13,829 nucleotides of DNA from an uncultured Erysipelotrichaceae bacterium (GTDB lineage Bacteria; Bacillota_I; Bacilli_A; Erysipelotrichales; Coprobacillaceae): NCBI GenBank assembly GCA_937917505.1, contig CALDMQ010000085.1:1-13829 (forward strand), in the 5' to 3' direction. The position numbers were made by a program, and so were the translations under genes. The notes below the pieces were generated by a model. The model was not told the DNA's origin. It searched no databases and saw only the letters and a list, made by a program, of their open reading frames with translations. Positions 6,131-13,739 of the stretch are shown in pieces (within the stretch, counting starts at the first letter, position 1; each line of letters starts with the position of its first letter).

Positions 6131-8702
6131 ACTTGTTTAATGATTTTCTGATTTGAATAATCATTGTAGGAATAAAAGCGAATCCATAAATACATAATAA
6201 TTGAGTTATTGAAATTTGTTGTACCATGAAGATATTGTGTAATGCTGGAACAAATAAAATACAATGTAACAAAGCAAAACCAATTAAGAATGCATAAATG
6301 CTTGACTTGTTTGAAAATAAACCAATTTTTAATAAAGGTTGATGACTGCGACAGTTAAATCCGTGTAACAAACGAGCTAAACAGATTGTTGCAAAAGCCA
6401 TTGTAGAAGCTGTTAAAGGATCACCTTTTAATCCCATAAGATATGCACACATTGTAGAAATTCCAATGACAGTACCTTCAAAACCAATTTGCAATAATGT
6501 ATCTTTATTTAAAATAGAATCATTAGCTTGTCTAGGTTTTTCTTTTAAAACATCATTACGCCCTTTTTCCATACCAATTGCAATTGCAGGTAAAGAGTCA
6601 GTAATCAAATTCATAAATAATAAATGAACTGGAAAGAAAGGCGTTGGTAATAAGAATAAAGAAGCTGTTAATACACATAAAATGCCAGCAAAGTTACCAG
6701 ATAATAAATAGTTAATAGCATTTTTGATATTACGATAAACATTACGTCCAGTAATAATGGCTTTCACAATTGTAGAGAAATTATCGTCTGTTAAAATCAT
6801 GTTAGCAGCATCTTTAGAAACTTCTGTTCCAGTAATACCCATTGCGACACCGATATCGCTTTGTTTTAAAGCGGGTGCATCATTGACACCATCACCTGTC
6901 ATAGCTACGATTTCTCCACGTTTTTGCCATGCTTTGACAATACGAATTTTATGTTCAGGAGCTACTCTGGCATAAACACTAATATGAGCTAGTTTTTCAT
7001 CAAGTTCTTCTTCACTCATACGTTCTAGTTCTTGACCTTCAATAGCTAATTCACCATCGTGATAAATTCCAATTTTTTTAGCGATACTTTTTGCTGTCAC
7101 AACATGATCACCAGTAATCATAATAGGTTTAATACCCGCCATTTGACATTTTGCAACAGCATCAGCACTTTCTTCGCGTGGTGGATCCATCAAAGAAACA
7201 AGCCCAATAAATGTTAATTCAGCTTCATCTTCAAAAGAAACGTGATCTTGTTTGAAATCTTTATATGCAAAACCTAAAACACGTAATCCATCTTCAGCGT
7301 ATTTTTGATTCATTTGTTGGATAGCTGAGATATGATTTTGTGAAAGGATTTCTTTTCTTCCGTTGATTAAGATTGTATGACATTTTTTTAGGATAACATC
7401 AGGTGCACCTTTGGTATATAAATGATTATATGAAGTGACACTCATTAATTTACGATCAGAATCAAATGGTAGTTCTTCGCGACGAACTGCAGTATTTTGG
7501 AATTCTTGGTCAGTTTTTGTATATTCATGGACCAAATCAATTAAAGCAAGTTCAGTTGGATCACCAATTCTTTGTTCATCATTGATAACTGCATTATTAC
7601 AAAGTAAACACGCTTTTAATAAAACATTGTGATCGTGAAGTTTTGACTGGAGATCTGTGATATTCATAACTTCATTATAGAAATAAATGCTTTGAGGGGT
7701 CATTTTGTTTTGTGTTAAAGTTCCAGTTTTATCACTACAAATAACAGATACACAACCTAAACTTTCAACTGAATTTAAGTTTTTAATAATAGCATTTTCT
7801 TTAACCATTCTTTGTGTACTCATTGATAAAACAATTGTGACAATAGAACTTAATGCTTCTGGGATTGCTGCAACAGCTAAAGCAACTGCAATCATCAAAG
7901 CATCTAATAATGGTTCTTTAGCAAGGAATAAATTAAGTCCTAAGACAATTAAACAAATGATCATAATAACAAGTGAAAGTTTTCCACTAAATTCATCTAA
8001 ACTTTTTTGTAAAGGTGTTTTACGATCACTAGCTTCATTAAGCATTGTAGCGATTTTACCAATTTCAGTATTCATACCAATACTTGTGACAACATATTGA
8101 CCAACACCATTAGTGACTAAGGTTCCTGAAAAGACCATATTTTTTTGGTCACCAATAATAACATCCTGTGTAATCATATCTGTGTTCTTTTCAACACTTT
8201 CAACTTCACCCGTTAAGGCACTTTCGTTGATTTGAAGATGTGTACTAGAAATAACACGTCCATCGCCACTAATGACATCACCGGCTTCTACTTGGACAAT
8301 GTCACCGATTGTGAGTTCATCAGAGTTGATTTCAATTAATTGTTTGTCTCTTAGAACTTTGACTTTAGGAATAGATAATTTTTTTAAACTTTCTAGCGAT
8401 TTTCTTGCTTTTAAAGTTTGGACAGTACCAAGTATTGCATTGATAATAATGACAAGAATAATGACAAGTGAACTTTCAAATTGCCCACTGATTCCTGAAA
8501 TAATTGCCGCAATAATTAAAATAATAACAAGTAAATCTTGAAATTGTTTAAGGAAGATCATCAAAGGTGATTCTTTTTTCTTTTCGTCTAAAACATTATA
8601 ACCATACTTTTCTTGACGCTTTTGAATATCATCTGAGCTTAATCCTTCCATTGAACTTTGACATTCTTTTAAAACTGTTGGAATATTTTTTTGATAATAC
8701 AT
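6129..8702 (-). CDS. P2-type cation ATPase, probable Mn2+/Ca2+ exporter
   Basis: This 857-residue membrane pump would use ATP to export a divalent cation. P-type landmarks are LTGE (163-166), PEAL in helix M4 (281-284), the phosphorylated Asp324 in DKTGT, KGAP (431-434) and TGDGVNDAP (602-610), with about ten membrane helices. IPEALSSIVTIVL matches the branch of streptococcal MgtA/CaxP and lactococcal YoaB, which handle Mn2+ and Ca2+. Site II ligands are kept (Glu282, Asn698, Asp702), and Asn670 in M5 is kept, but the site I glutamate of SERCA is Gly673, so one ion per cycle is likely. The start is the ATG at 8702 after AAAGGAG; an 11-codon extension from a TTG has no site. A yybP-ykoY riboswitch leader precedes it, so Mn2+ is the favoured substrate, by inference. 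Confidence 0.93.
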   Translation of the reverse strand: MYYQKNIPTVLKECQSSMEGLSSDDIQKRQEKYGYNVLDEKKKESPLMIFLKQFQDLLVIILIIAAIISGISGQFESSLVIILVIIINAILGTVQTLKARKSLESLKKLSIPKVKVLRDKQLIEINSDELTIGDIVQVEAGDVISGDGRVISSTHLQINESALTGEVESVEKNTDMITQDVIIGDQKNMVFSGTLVTNGVGQYVVTSIGMNTEIGKIATMLNEASDRKTPLQKSLDEFSGKLSLVIMIICLIVLGLNLFLAKEPLLDALMIAVALAVAAIPEALSSIVTIVLSMSTQRMVKENAIIKNLNSVESLGCVSVICSDKTGTLTQNKMTPQSIYFYNEVMNITDLQSKLHDHNVLLKACLLCNNAVINDEQRIGDPTELALIDLVHEYTKTDQEFQNTAVRREELPFDSDRKLMSVTSYNHLYTKGAPDVILKKCHTILINGRKEILSQNHISAIQQMNQKYAEDGLRVLGFAYKDFKQDHVSFEDEAELTFIGLVSLMDPPREESADAVAKCQMAGIKPIMITGDHVVTAKSIAKKIGIYHDGELAIEGQELERMSEEELDEKLAHISVYARVAPEHKIRIVKAWQKRGEIVAMTGDGVNDAPALKQSDIGVAMGITGTEVSKDAANMILTDDNFSTIVKAIITGRNVYRNIKNAINYLLSGNFAGILCVLTASLFLLPTPFFPVHLLFMNLITDSLPAIAIGMEKGRNDVLKEKPRQANDSILNKDTLLQIGFEGTVIGISTMCAYLMGLKGDPLTASTMAFATICLARLLHGFNCRSHQPLLKIGLFSNKSSIYAFLIGFALLHCILFVPALHNIFMVQQISITQLLCIYGFAFIPTMIIQIRKSLNK

Positions 8703-8733
8703 ATATATCTCCTTTCTTTTATCTTTAGAGAAC

Positions 8734-8781
8734 AAAAAAAGACAAGTTCGCTAAAGATTTTATCTTTAACGAGTCTTGTCT
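8734..8781 (-). terminator. Riboswitch-controlled terminator in the ATPase leader
   Basis: On the minus strand three stacked helices form one long hairpin: AGACAAG/CTTGTCT, TCGTT/AGCGA and AAAGAT/ATCTTT with an AAA loop, separated by a small bulge and followed by seven T. It ends about 32 bases before the ATPase ATG. TCGTT is shared with aptamer helix P1, so the two structures exclude each other. Confidence 0.88.
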
Positions 8782-8857
8782 TTAAGATGGACCAGAATAG
8801 AAATCTATTCGCGATTGTTGATCACATCACACATATTTGTGAGACTACTCCCTCATT
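8734..8857 (-). promoter_or_regulatory. yybP-ykoY (Mn2+) riboswitch with terminator platform
   Basis: On the minus strand the leader starts AATGAGGGAGTAG, containing the family's GGGAGUAG signature (8845-8852). Hairpin P2 is TCACA/TGTGA (8827-8842), P3 is GAATAG/CTATTC (8795-8810), then come CTGGTCC and the 3' signature CAAGAC. Helix P1 is AATGAG (8852-8857) with CTCGTT (8768-8773), including a G-U pair. The P1 3' arm is reused by the downstream terminator, so the folded, metal-bound aptamer should prevent termination and turn expression on. Known members sense Mn2+ and control Mn exporters, including P-type ATPases. The downstream gene fits this exactly. Confidence 0.88.
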
Positions 8858-8863
8858 GCCCGT

Positions 8864-8892
8864 ATAATAACATACATTTCAAAGAATGTAAA
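8864..8892 (-). promoter_or_regulatory. Promoter of the riboswitch-ATPase unit
   Basis: On the minus strand TTTACA (8887-8892) and TATTAT (8864-8869) are separated by 17 bp. A start 7 bases after the -10 falls at about 8857, which is the first base of aptamer helix P1. That agreement supports both calls. Confidence 0.7.
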
Positions 8893-8911
8893 TATGTAAC
8901 TTATGTACAGA

Positions 8912-9110
8912 TTATGAAAAGAGTTCAAAGATATCTTCCTTTGAAAATGATGAAAGACTTCTTTCGTTGTTTTTAACGAGCATATTTGCTAATTCTTTTT
9001 TCTATACTATCTTGCATAATAAGTTTATGTACGAATACATTGTTATTTTGATCAATGTGGTATACTTTGTCATTGATTTGATTTTGATTATATTGGTATT
9101 TTTGAAAAAA
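8912..9110 (-). pseudogene. C-terminal remnant of an SNF2-family helicase, frameshifted
   Basis: Reading down from 9110, the frame gives NDKVYHIDQNNNVFVHKLIM and then QDSIEKRISKYAR before a TAA at 8973-8975. This aligns by eye with the SNF2 motif VI region, DRxyRIGQ-x-VxVyrLI-x-x-TIEErI, with the motif arginine and glycine replaced (YHIDQ). A one-base shift near 8975 reopens the frame as KNNERSLSSFSKEDIFELFS, the usual SNF2 C-terminal tail (SLS-S-ED-I-LF), ending at TAA 8912-8914. About 65 residues of a protein normally many hundreds long remain, with no start. It lies directly downstream of the penicillin-binding protein on the same strand, and the ATPase promoter follows 20 bases later. It is a dead gene relic. 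Confidence 0.75.
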
Positions 9111-9135
9111 CTATCTTTAATGATGCTCTGATGAT

Positions 9136-11001
9136 TTATTTCTTAAACCAATAAACAGGACCTAATGTATTATATTCTCCGCTAACTACATCAATAGGCA
9201 TTTTTTTAAGGGAAGAAGGCATCTCATACCACAGTTCATCTTTTTGAAGATAATTTGCCATAGACTGAAAAATCACTTTAGAAACTTGTTTGTCTAAAGA
9301 CATGGTCAGTTCTCTGTTATCATCATAACCACACCAACTCACAATCGTATAACGTGGGTTATAGCCTGCGCATAAAGAATCATAAGGGCTTGTTCCGCTT
9401 TTAGCAGCAAAGGTTGTTTTGGTAGGATAGGAAGACATTGTGGCAGTGGCATATGTTGAATATCTTTTATCAAAAGGAGAGGTTAAGAGTTGACTGAGAA
9501 TCATACATGAATCTTTATTGAAGAGTTCTTTGTTTTGTGGCTTATATTCATATAATACACGACCATTAGCGGTTGTGATTTTTTCGATTGTATGAACATC
9601 ATTATAGATTCCATAATGAGCAAGAGTTGCATAAATGGAAGAGAGTTTATATACATTAGTATTCAGTGTTCCTAAAGCAAGTGATGGGTGTGGAGATATA
9701 TGTTCAAAACCAAATTGATGTAAAGTGTTTACTAATGCTTGTTCGCCTAAAAACATATGTGTCTTAACTGCATAAATATTGTCACTTACAGAAATGGCTT
9801 GAGCAAGGGTGATATCATGGTTTGCATATTTTTGATTGACGTTGGTTGGTACATAAGTTTCACCGTTTTCAAGTTGGAATGTTGTGGGTTCGCTTTTAAA
9901 TTGAGTTGTTGGCGTAAAGCCGTTTTCTAAAGCAATATAGTAAAGTAAAGGTTTGATTGTTGAAGCAACTTGTCTTTTGGCTTTTGTAGCACGATTGAAT
10001 TGTGATGATTGATAATCTTTACCACCAATTAAAGCTAAGACTTCTGAAGATTGGCTATCTAAAATAATACTTGAAACTTCTAATTCTCCTCTTTCTTTCA
10101 TTTGTTTTTGAACAACATCTTCTAATTGCTCTTGTATATCTTTATCTAAAGTTGTTTGAATGTGTAACCCTTGATTGATATAACTTTCTTTATAAAAACC
10201 AAGTTTTTTTAATTCGTCAATAACAGTATCTCTATAATAAGGATAGTCTTTTTTTAAACTTGAAGAAGGATTGGAGTTCAGTTTAAAAGGGGTATTTGAA
10301 ACTTGAGATGCCTTTTCGTGAGTTATATAACCAAGTTCAACTAAACGATTTAAAACGAGTTTTTGTCTTTTTTTGGCAGAGTCTTTGTTTTTAAAAGGGG
10401 AATAATAACTAGGACCGTTAATAACACCAGCAAGCATAGAAGATTCATTTAAATCTAGATCTTTAGGTGATTTATTGAAATAATAAAGCGAAGCATTTTC
10501 AATGCCATAAATTCCATGTCCAAAGTAAACAGTGTTGATATAACCTTCTAATAATGTATTTTTATCATAGTGAGTTTCTAAACGTGTTGTGAGATATGCT
10601 TCTGTCATCTTTCTTTTCCAACTTTTTTCATTTGTTAAAAAGAGTAATCGTGCATATTGTTGGGTAATAGTACTCGCACCTTCACTTTTTGTACCACTTG
10701 TGAAATTTGCTTTGATAGCACGCATAATACCTATAGGATCAAATCCACGATGTTTAAAAAAACGATGATCTTCAATAGCGATTATACTGGCAAGAAAATC
10801 TTTAGAAACATCAATAAGTGGAACATCGTTGCTTTGTTTATTAGATTGATAGAAAAGATTCTGCTTATTATCGTACATTTGAATTGAATGACCTTGTCCT
10901 AAGTCAGGAGCAGGCATAAGATAGCTGACACTATAAATAGAAATTACACATACAAAACCACAAATAAATAGACGTCTGATCCATTTGACTATTGTTTTCA
11001 A
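9136..11001 (-). CDS. Class A penicillin-binding protein (GT51 + transpeptidase)
   Basis: This protein of about 621 residues polymerises and cross-links peptidoglycan outside the membrane. Numbers here count from a GTG at 11010. One N-terminal anchor (14-31) follows basic residues. The glycosyltransferase shows Glu80 in EDHRFFKHRGFDP, GASTITQQ (111-118), RKMTEA with Glu137, and YFGHGIYGI (162-170). The transpeptidase has the full set: Ser350-Thr-Ile-Lys353, SDN (409-411) and KSGT (537-540). The tail after KSGT is short, with no PASTA or FN3 domain. I prefer the TTG at 11001 as start, since GAGG lies 8 bases before it; the ATG (11007) and GTG (11010) overlap that ribosome binding site. It is divergent from the DUF1934 gene. 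No clear terminator follows; the SNF2 relic lies downstream. Confidence 0.94.
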   Translation of the reverse strand: MKTIVKWIRRLFICGFVCVISIYSVSYLMPAPDLGQGHSIQMYDNKQNLFYQSNKQSNDVPLIDVSKDFLASIIAIEDHRFFKHRGFDPIGIMRAIKANFTSGTKSEGASTITQQYARLLFLTNEKSWKRKMTEAYLTTRLETHYDKNTLLEGYINTVYFGHGIYGIENASLYYFNKSPKDLDLNESSMLAGVINGPSYYSPFKNKDSAKKRQKLVLNRLVELGYITHEKASQVSNTPFKLNSNPSSSLKKDYPYYRDTVIDELKKLGFYKESYINQGLHIQTTLDKDIQEQLEDVVQKQMKERGELEVSSIILDSQSSEVLALIGGKDYQSSQFNRATKAKRQVASTIKPLLYYIALENGFTPTTQFKSEPTTFQLENGETYVPTNVNQKYANHDITLAQAISVSDNIYAVKTHMFLGEQALVNTLHQFGFEHISPHPSLALGTLNTNVYKLSSIYATLAHYGIYNDVHTIEKITTANGRVLYEYKPQNKELFNKDSCMILSQLLTSPFDKRYSTYATATMSSYPTKTTFAAKSGTSPYDSLCAGYNPRYTIVSWCGYDDNRELTMSLDKQVSKVIFQSMANYLQKDELWYEMPSSLKKMPIDVVSGEYNTLGPVYWFKK

Positions 11002-11035
11002 AATCATCACCTCTACTTATATTTTCCCTCAAATA

Positions 11036-11044
11036 TGTTATAAT
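11036..11044 (+). promoter_or_regulatory. Extended -10 promoter for the DUF1934 gene
   Basis: TGTTATAAT is a consensus extended -10 (TGn before TATAAT at 11039-11044). No good -35 is visible, as is acceptable for extended -10 promoters. Transcription would begin near 11051, leaving a leader of only about 11 bases before the ATG at 11062. Confidence 0.6.
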
Positions 11045-11061
11045 ATTCACTGGTGATGAAA

Positions 11062-11430
11062 ATGTATGAAAGAATGATAAGATATAAAGCTGTTTTTTTA
11101 CAAGATGGTCAAAAGGAAGTTGTTGAGTATAAAGAAAAAGGTATGTATGAAGATAGTGATAAAAAACATATTTCTTTTGATACACAAGGAAAGAAGATTG
11201 ACATTACATATGATGAAAAAAGAATCACGTTAAAACAAGGTAATTCTTTGCTTAGAATGCATCGTGATAAAGAGATATGGAATGATTATTTATTACCATA
11301 TGGAAGTGTGCGATTAAAGACAAAAGTTCTCATGTATAGTGCAAGTCATGATGCTTTTAAATTGAAGTATGAATTGTATGATTTTAAGGGATTGTTAATG
11401 AGTGTTTATATTTTAATCACAATGATATAA
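11062..11430 (+). CDS. ywiB: DUF1934 family protein (YwiB-like), lipocalin-type beta barrel
   Basis: This 122-residue protein of unknown biochemical role belongs, by sequence style and position, to DUF1934, whose members are predicted small beta barrels of the calycin type. Alternating polar/hydrophobic strands are visible (YKAVFLQDG, EVVEYKEKG, KKIDITYDEK, RITLKQG, SLLRMH), followed by YGSVRLKTKV and the tail LKYELYD...LMSVYILITMI. The start is the ATG at 11062, 4 bases after GGTGAT; in-frame GTG 11053 and ATG 11056 lie in that site. It stands immediately upstream of argS, as ywiB does in Bacillus and Listeria, and the order supports the assignment. It is slightly shorter than Bacillus YwiB. 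No signal peptide is present. Confidence 0.75.
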   Translation: MYERMIRYKAVFLQDGQKEVVEYKEKGMYEDSDKKHISFDTQGKKIDITYDEKRITLKQGNSLLRMHRDKEIWNDYLLPYGSVRLKTKVLMYSASHDAFKLKYELYDFKGLLMSVYILITMI

Positions 11431-11446
11431 AAGACAAAGAAAAATG

Positions 11447-11474
11447 TTGACTATATCAATAAATATGATATTGT
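11447..11474 (+). promoter_or_regulatory. Candidate argS promoter
   Basis: TTGACT (11447-11452) and TATTGT (11469-11474) are spaced by 16 bp in the 81-base gap before argS. The -35 is 5 of 6 and the -10 is 4 of 6 consensus. The gap is too short for a T-box leader and none is seen. Confidence 0.5.
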
Positions 11475-11511
11475 ATTAAAGGTATATTGTTTGAATAAAA
11501 AGGAGGATATT

Positions 11512-13173
11512 ATGGCTGTTAATAAAATAGAAATTTCTTTAAAAGAAGTTTTAAAAAAGGCAATCATTGATTTAGGTTATGTTGATGATTATGCAATAGA
11601 TAATATCGTCATTGAAATTCCAAAAGACAAGTCTCATGGAGATTATTCTAGTAATATTGCAATGCAATTAACTAAGGTATTAAAGAGAAATCCTCGTGAG
11701 ATTGCTCAAGGGATTATTGAAACTCTTGATAAAGATGCAGGAAATATTGATCATGTAGAAATTGCTGGTCCAGGATTTATCAATTTGTTTTTAAAGAAAG
11801 ATGCAATGACGTCTATTATTAAAGAAGTCTTAGATGAAAAAGATAATTATGGAAAGACTGATCATGGACAAGGGGTTAAGTATAATATTGAGTTCGTATC
11901 TGCGAATCCAACTGGAGATTTGCATCTAGGACATGCGAAAGGTGCGGCTGTTGGTGATAGTATTTGTCGCATTATGAGTGCTGCTGGATATGATGTTACA
12001 AGAGAGTATTATATCAATGATGCAGGGAACCAAATTACAAACTTAGCTTTATCTTTATATGCTAGATATTTACAAGCGTTAGGATATGAAAAAGAATTAC
12101 CTGAAGATGGTTATCATGGTAAGGATATTATTGAGATTGCTAAACGTATTCAAGAAGAAGAAGGAGATTGTTTTGTTAATATTGATGAAAAAGAAGCGAT
12201 TTCTTATTTTAGAAATATTGGAACAAAACATGAATTAGAAAAAATTCAAGATATTTTAAAAGAATATCGTGTGTCTTTTGATGTTTGGTTTAGTGAAACT
12301 TCTTTGTATGAAAATAATAAGATTGTACCAACAATTGAAAAATTAAAAGAAAAAGGTTATACATATGAATCAGAGGGAGCTTTATGGTTTAAGTCAACTG
12401 AGTTTGGTGATGATAAGGATAGAGTTTTAGTGAAATCTGATGGAAGTTATACATATTTAACACCTGATATTGCATATCATATGAATAAATTAGATAGAGG
12501 ATATCAATATCTTGTAGATTTATTAGGTGCAGATCATCATGGTTATATCAATCGTATGAAAGCAGCTATTCAAGCTTTAGGATACAATGCGGATCAATTA
12601 AATATTGATATTATGCAAATGGTACGTATGGTTGAAAATGGTGAAGTCGTGAAAATGAGTAAACGTACAGGAAATGCAGTCACAATTAAGGATTTGATTG
12701 AAGATATTGGTGTTGATGCAGCACGTTATTTCTTTGTGTCTAAAGCAGCAAGTTCTCCATTTGATTTTGATTTAGGTTTAGCAAAATCGAAATCTAATGA
12801 AAACCCTGTTTACTATGCACAATATGCTCATGCAAGAATGTGTTCAATCCTTGTTCAAGCTAAGAATGCAGGTATTGATGTAACTGATCATTATGAACTT
12901 TTAACACATGATAAAGAAATTGAACTTGTAAAACATATTAATGAGTTTAGAAATGAAATTATCGAAAGTGCCAAGTTAAGAGCACCTCATAAGATTGCGA
13001 ATTATATTCAAAGACTTGCTCAATTATTCCATTCGTTCTATAATGATTGTTATGTTATTGATGATAATAACAAGGAATTATCTGCACAAAGATTATCACT
13101 TGTTGTGGCTAGTCAAATAACATTGAAGAATGCCTTAAATTTAATTGGTGTAGAAGCACCTGAAAAGATGTAG
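11512..13173 (+). CDS. argS: Arginyl-tRNA synthetase
   Basis: This 553-residue cytoplasmic class I synthetase charges tRNA-Arg with arginine. The N-terminal additional domain covers about residues 1-115 with the family's EIPKDKSHGDYSSNIAM and AGPGFINLFL. The HIGH motif is HLGH (138-141) within SANPTGDLHLGHA, and the KMSKS loop is KMSKR (381-385). The C-terminal helical anticodon-binding domain includes YYAQYAHARMCSI and ends with LKNALNLIGVEAPEKM, the standard ArgS terminus. Length is normal for bacteria. The start is the ATG at 11512, 5 bases after AGGAGG; an in-frame upstream TTG at 11491 has no site. Its stop TAG is part of the AGGAGG that serves rpoE, so the two are tightly coupled. Confidence 0.98.
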   Translation: MAVNKIEISLKEVLKKAIIDLGYVDDYAIDNIVIEIPKDKSHGDYSSNIAMQLTKVLKRNPREIAQGIIETLDKDAGNIDHVEIAGPGFINLFLKKDAMTSIIKEVLDEKDNYGKTDHGQGVKYNIEFVSANPTGDLHLGHAKGAAVGDSICRIMSAAGYDVTREYYINDAGNQITNLALSLYARYLQALGYEKELPEDGYHGKDIIEIAKRIQEEEGDCFVNIDEKEAISYFRNIGTKHELEKIQDILKEYRVSFDVWFSETSLYENNKIVPTIEKLKEKGYTYESEGALWFKSTEFGDDKDRVLVKSDGSYTYLTPDIAYHMNKLDRGYQYLVDLLGADHHGYINRMKAAIQALGYNADQLNIDIMQMVRMVENGEVVKMSKRTGNAVTIKDLIEDIGVDAARYFFVSKAASSPFDFDLGLAKSKSNENPVYYAQYAHARMCSILVQAKNAGIDVTDHYELLTHDKEIELVKHINEFRNEIIESAKLRAPHKIANYIQRLAQLFHSFYNDCYVIDDNNKELSAQRLSLVVASQITLKNALNLIGVEAPEKM

Positions 13174-13182
13174 GAGGATATT

Positions 13183-13515
13183 ATGATAGATTATAAACAA
13201 AGTTCTATGGTAGATGTTGCATTTGATTTAATGAAGAAGAAAAAAAAACCAGTTGATTTTTATAAATTGTGGCAAGAAGTTTCTGAAATTAAAGGTTTTA
13301 ATGAAGAAGAAAAAGAAGAAAATGAATCTTTATTTTATACAAATATTACTTTAGATGGAAGAATGATTACTGTAGGCGAAAATCATTGGGATCTAAGAAG
13401 TCGTCATAAGTTTAGTGAAGTTCATATTGATATGAATGATATCTATAATGATGAAGAAACTGAAGTTGACGAAGAAGATGTTGATGATGGTTTAGTTGAA
13501 GATGATTATAATTAA
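13183..13515 (+). CDS. rpoE: DNA-directed RNA polymerase delta subunit
   Basis: This 110-residue RNA polymerase accessory subunit is found in Bacilli and Erysipelotrichia; it lowers non-specific DNA binding and speeds enzyme recycling. The N-terminal HARE-HTH winged helix is clear (SSMVDVAFDLMKKKKKPVDF, then FYTNITLDGRMITVGENHWDLR). The C-terminal tail from about residue 88 is almost all Asp and Glu. The tail is much shorter than in Bacillus subtilis, whose delta is about 173 residues. The start ATG follows AGGAGG that overlaps the argS stop. The ywiB-argS-rpoE order is the same as in Listeria and relatives, where pyrG often follows; here a terminator follows and no gene is visible to the window end. 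Confidence 0.95.
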   Translation: MIDYKQSSMVDVAFDLMKKKKKPVDFYKLWQEVSEIKGFNEEEKEENESLFYTNITLDGRMITVGENHWDLRSRHKFSEVHIDMNDIYNDEETEVDEEDVDDGLVEDDYN

Positions 13516-13524
13516 TATAAAAAG

Positions 13525-13556
13525 GACTATTGGTTGTGTAATCAATGGTCTTTTTT
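13525..13556 (+). terminator. Intrinsic terminator after rpoE
   Basis: GACTATTGGTT (13525-13535) and AATCAATGGTC (13540-13550) pair over 11 positions with two G-U pairs, loop GTGT, followed by TTTTTT. It begins 9 bases after the rpoE stop and closes the ywiB-argS-rpoE cluster. Confidence 0.9.
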
Positions 13557-13739
13557 GTTTTAATTGGGTATATTATAAGATGAGAGAAAAATTGTTTATT
13601 TAATTTAATTCTTATGTATTTTAATAGTGAAAATGTTAAAAGTAAATGAAATATAGATTATATACAAAACTATTTCTCTTAAAAATATTAATGAATAATA
13701 TAAATAAAGGTTAGGTTTAGTATCTAAAAAAAAGTAAAG
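13557..13739 (+). other. AT-rich gene-free stretch
   Basis: I see no coding frame with a ribosome binding site, no tRNA-like fold and no convincing promoter pair here. Base composition is even more AT-rich than the coding regions. With the repeats that follow, more than 270 bases to the window end carry no recognisable gene. Confidence 0.5.

Noticed and set aside
7705..8100. Plus-strand 131-codon open frame
   Set aside because: It lies antisense within the ATPase transmembrane and P-domain coding sequence; low stop frequency follows from the ATPase codons.
8703..8735. TTG-initiated extension of the ATPase
   Set aside because: It begins in the T-run of the riboswitch terminator and has no ribosome binding site, while AAAGGAG lies just before the ATG at 8702.
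8734..8857. T-box leader
   Set aside because: The downstream gene is a cation ATPase, there is no specifier loop and T-box bulge arrangement, and the yybP-ykoY signatures fit instead.
8925..8968. TTCAAAG/CTTTGAA and GAAAG/CTTTC hairpins as a terminator
   Set aside because: The loops and the absence of a T-run right after the first stem make it weak, and this sequence is explained as coding remnant of the SNF2 tail.
8776..8976. Plus-strand 66-codon open frame
   Set aside because: It runs antisense through the riboswitch, its promoter and the SNF2 relic, with no coding character.
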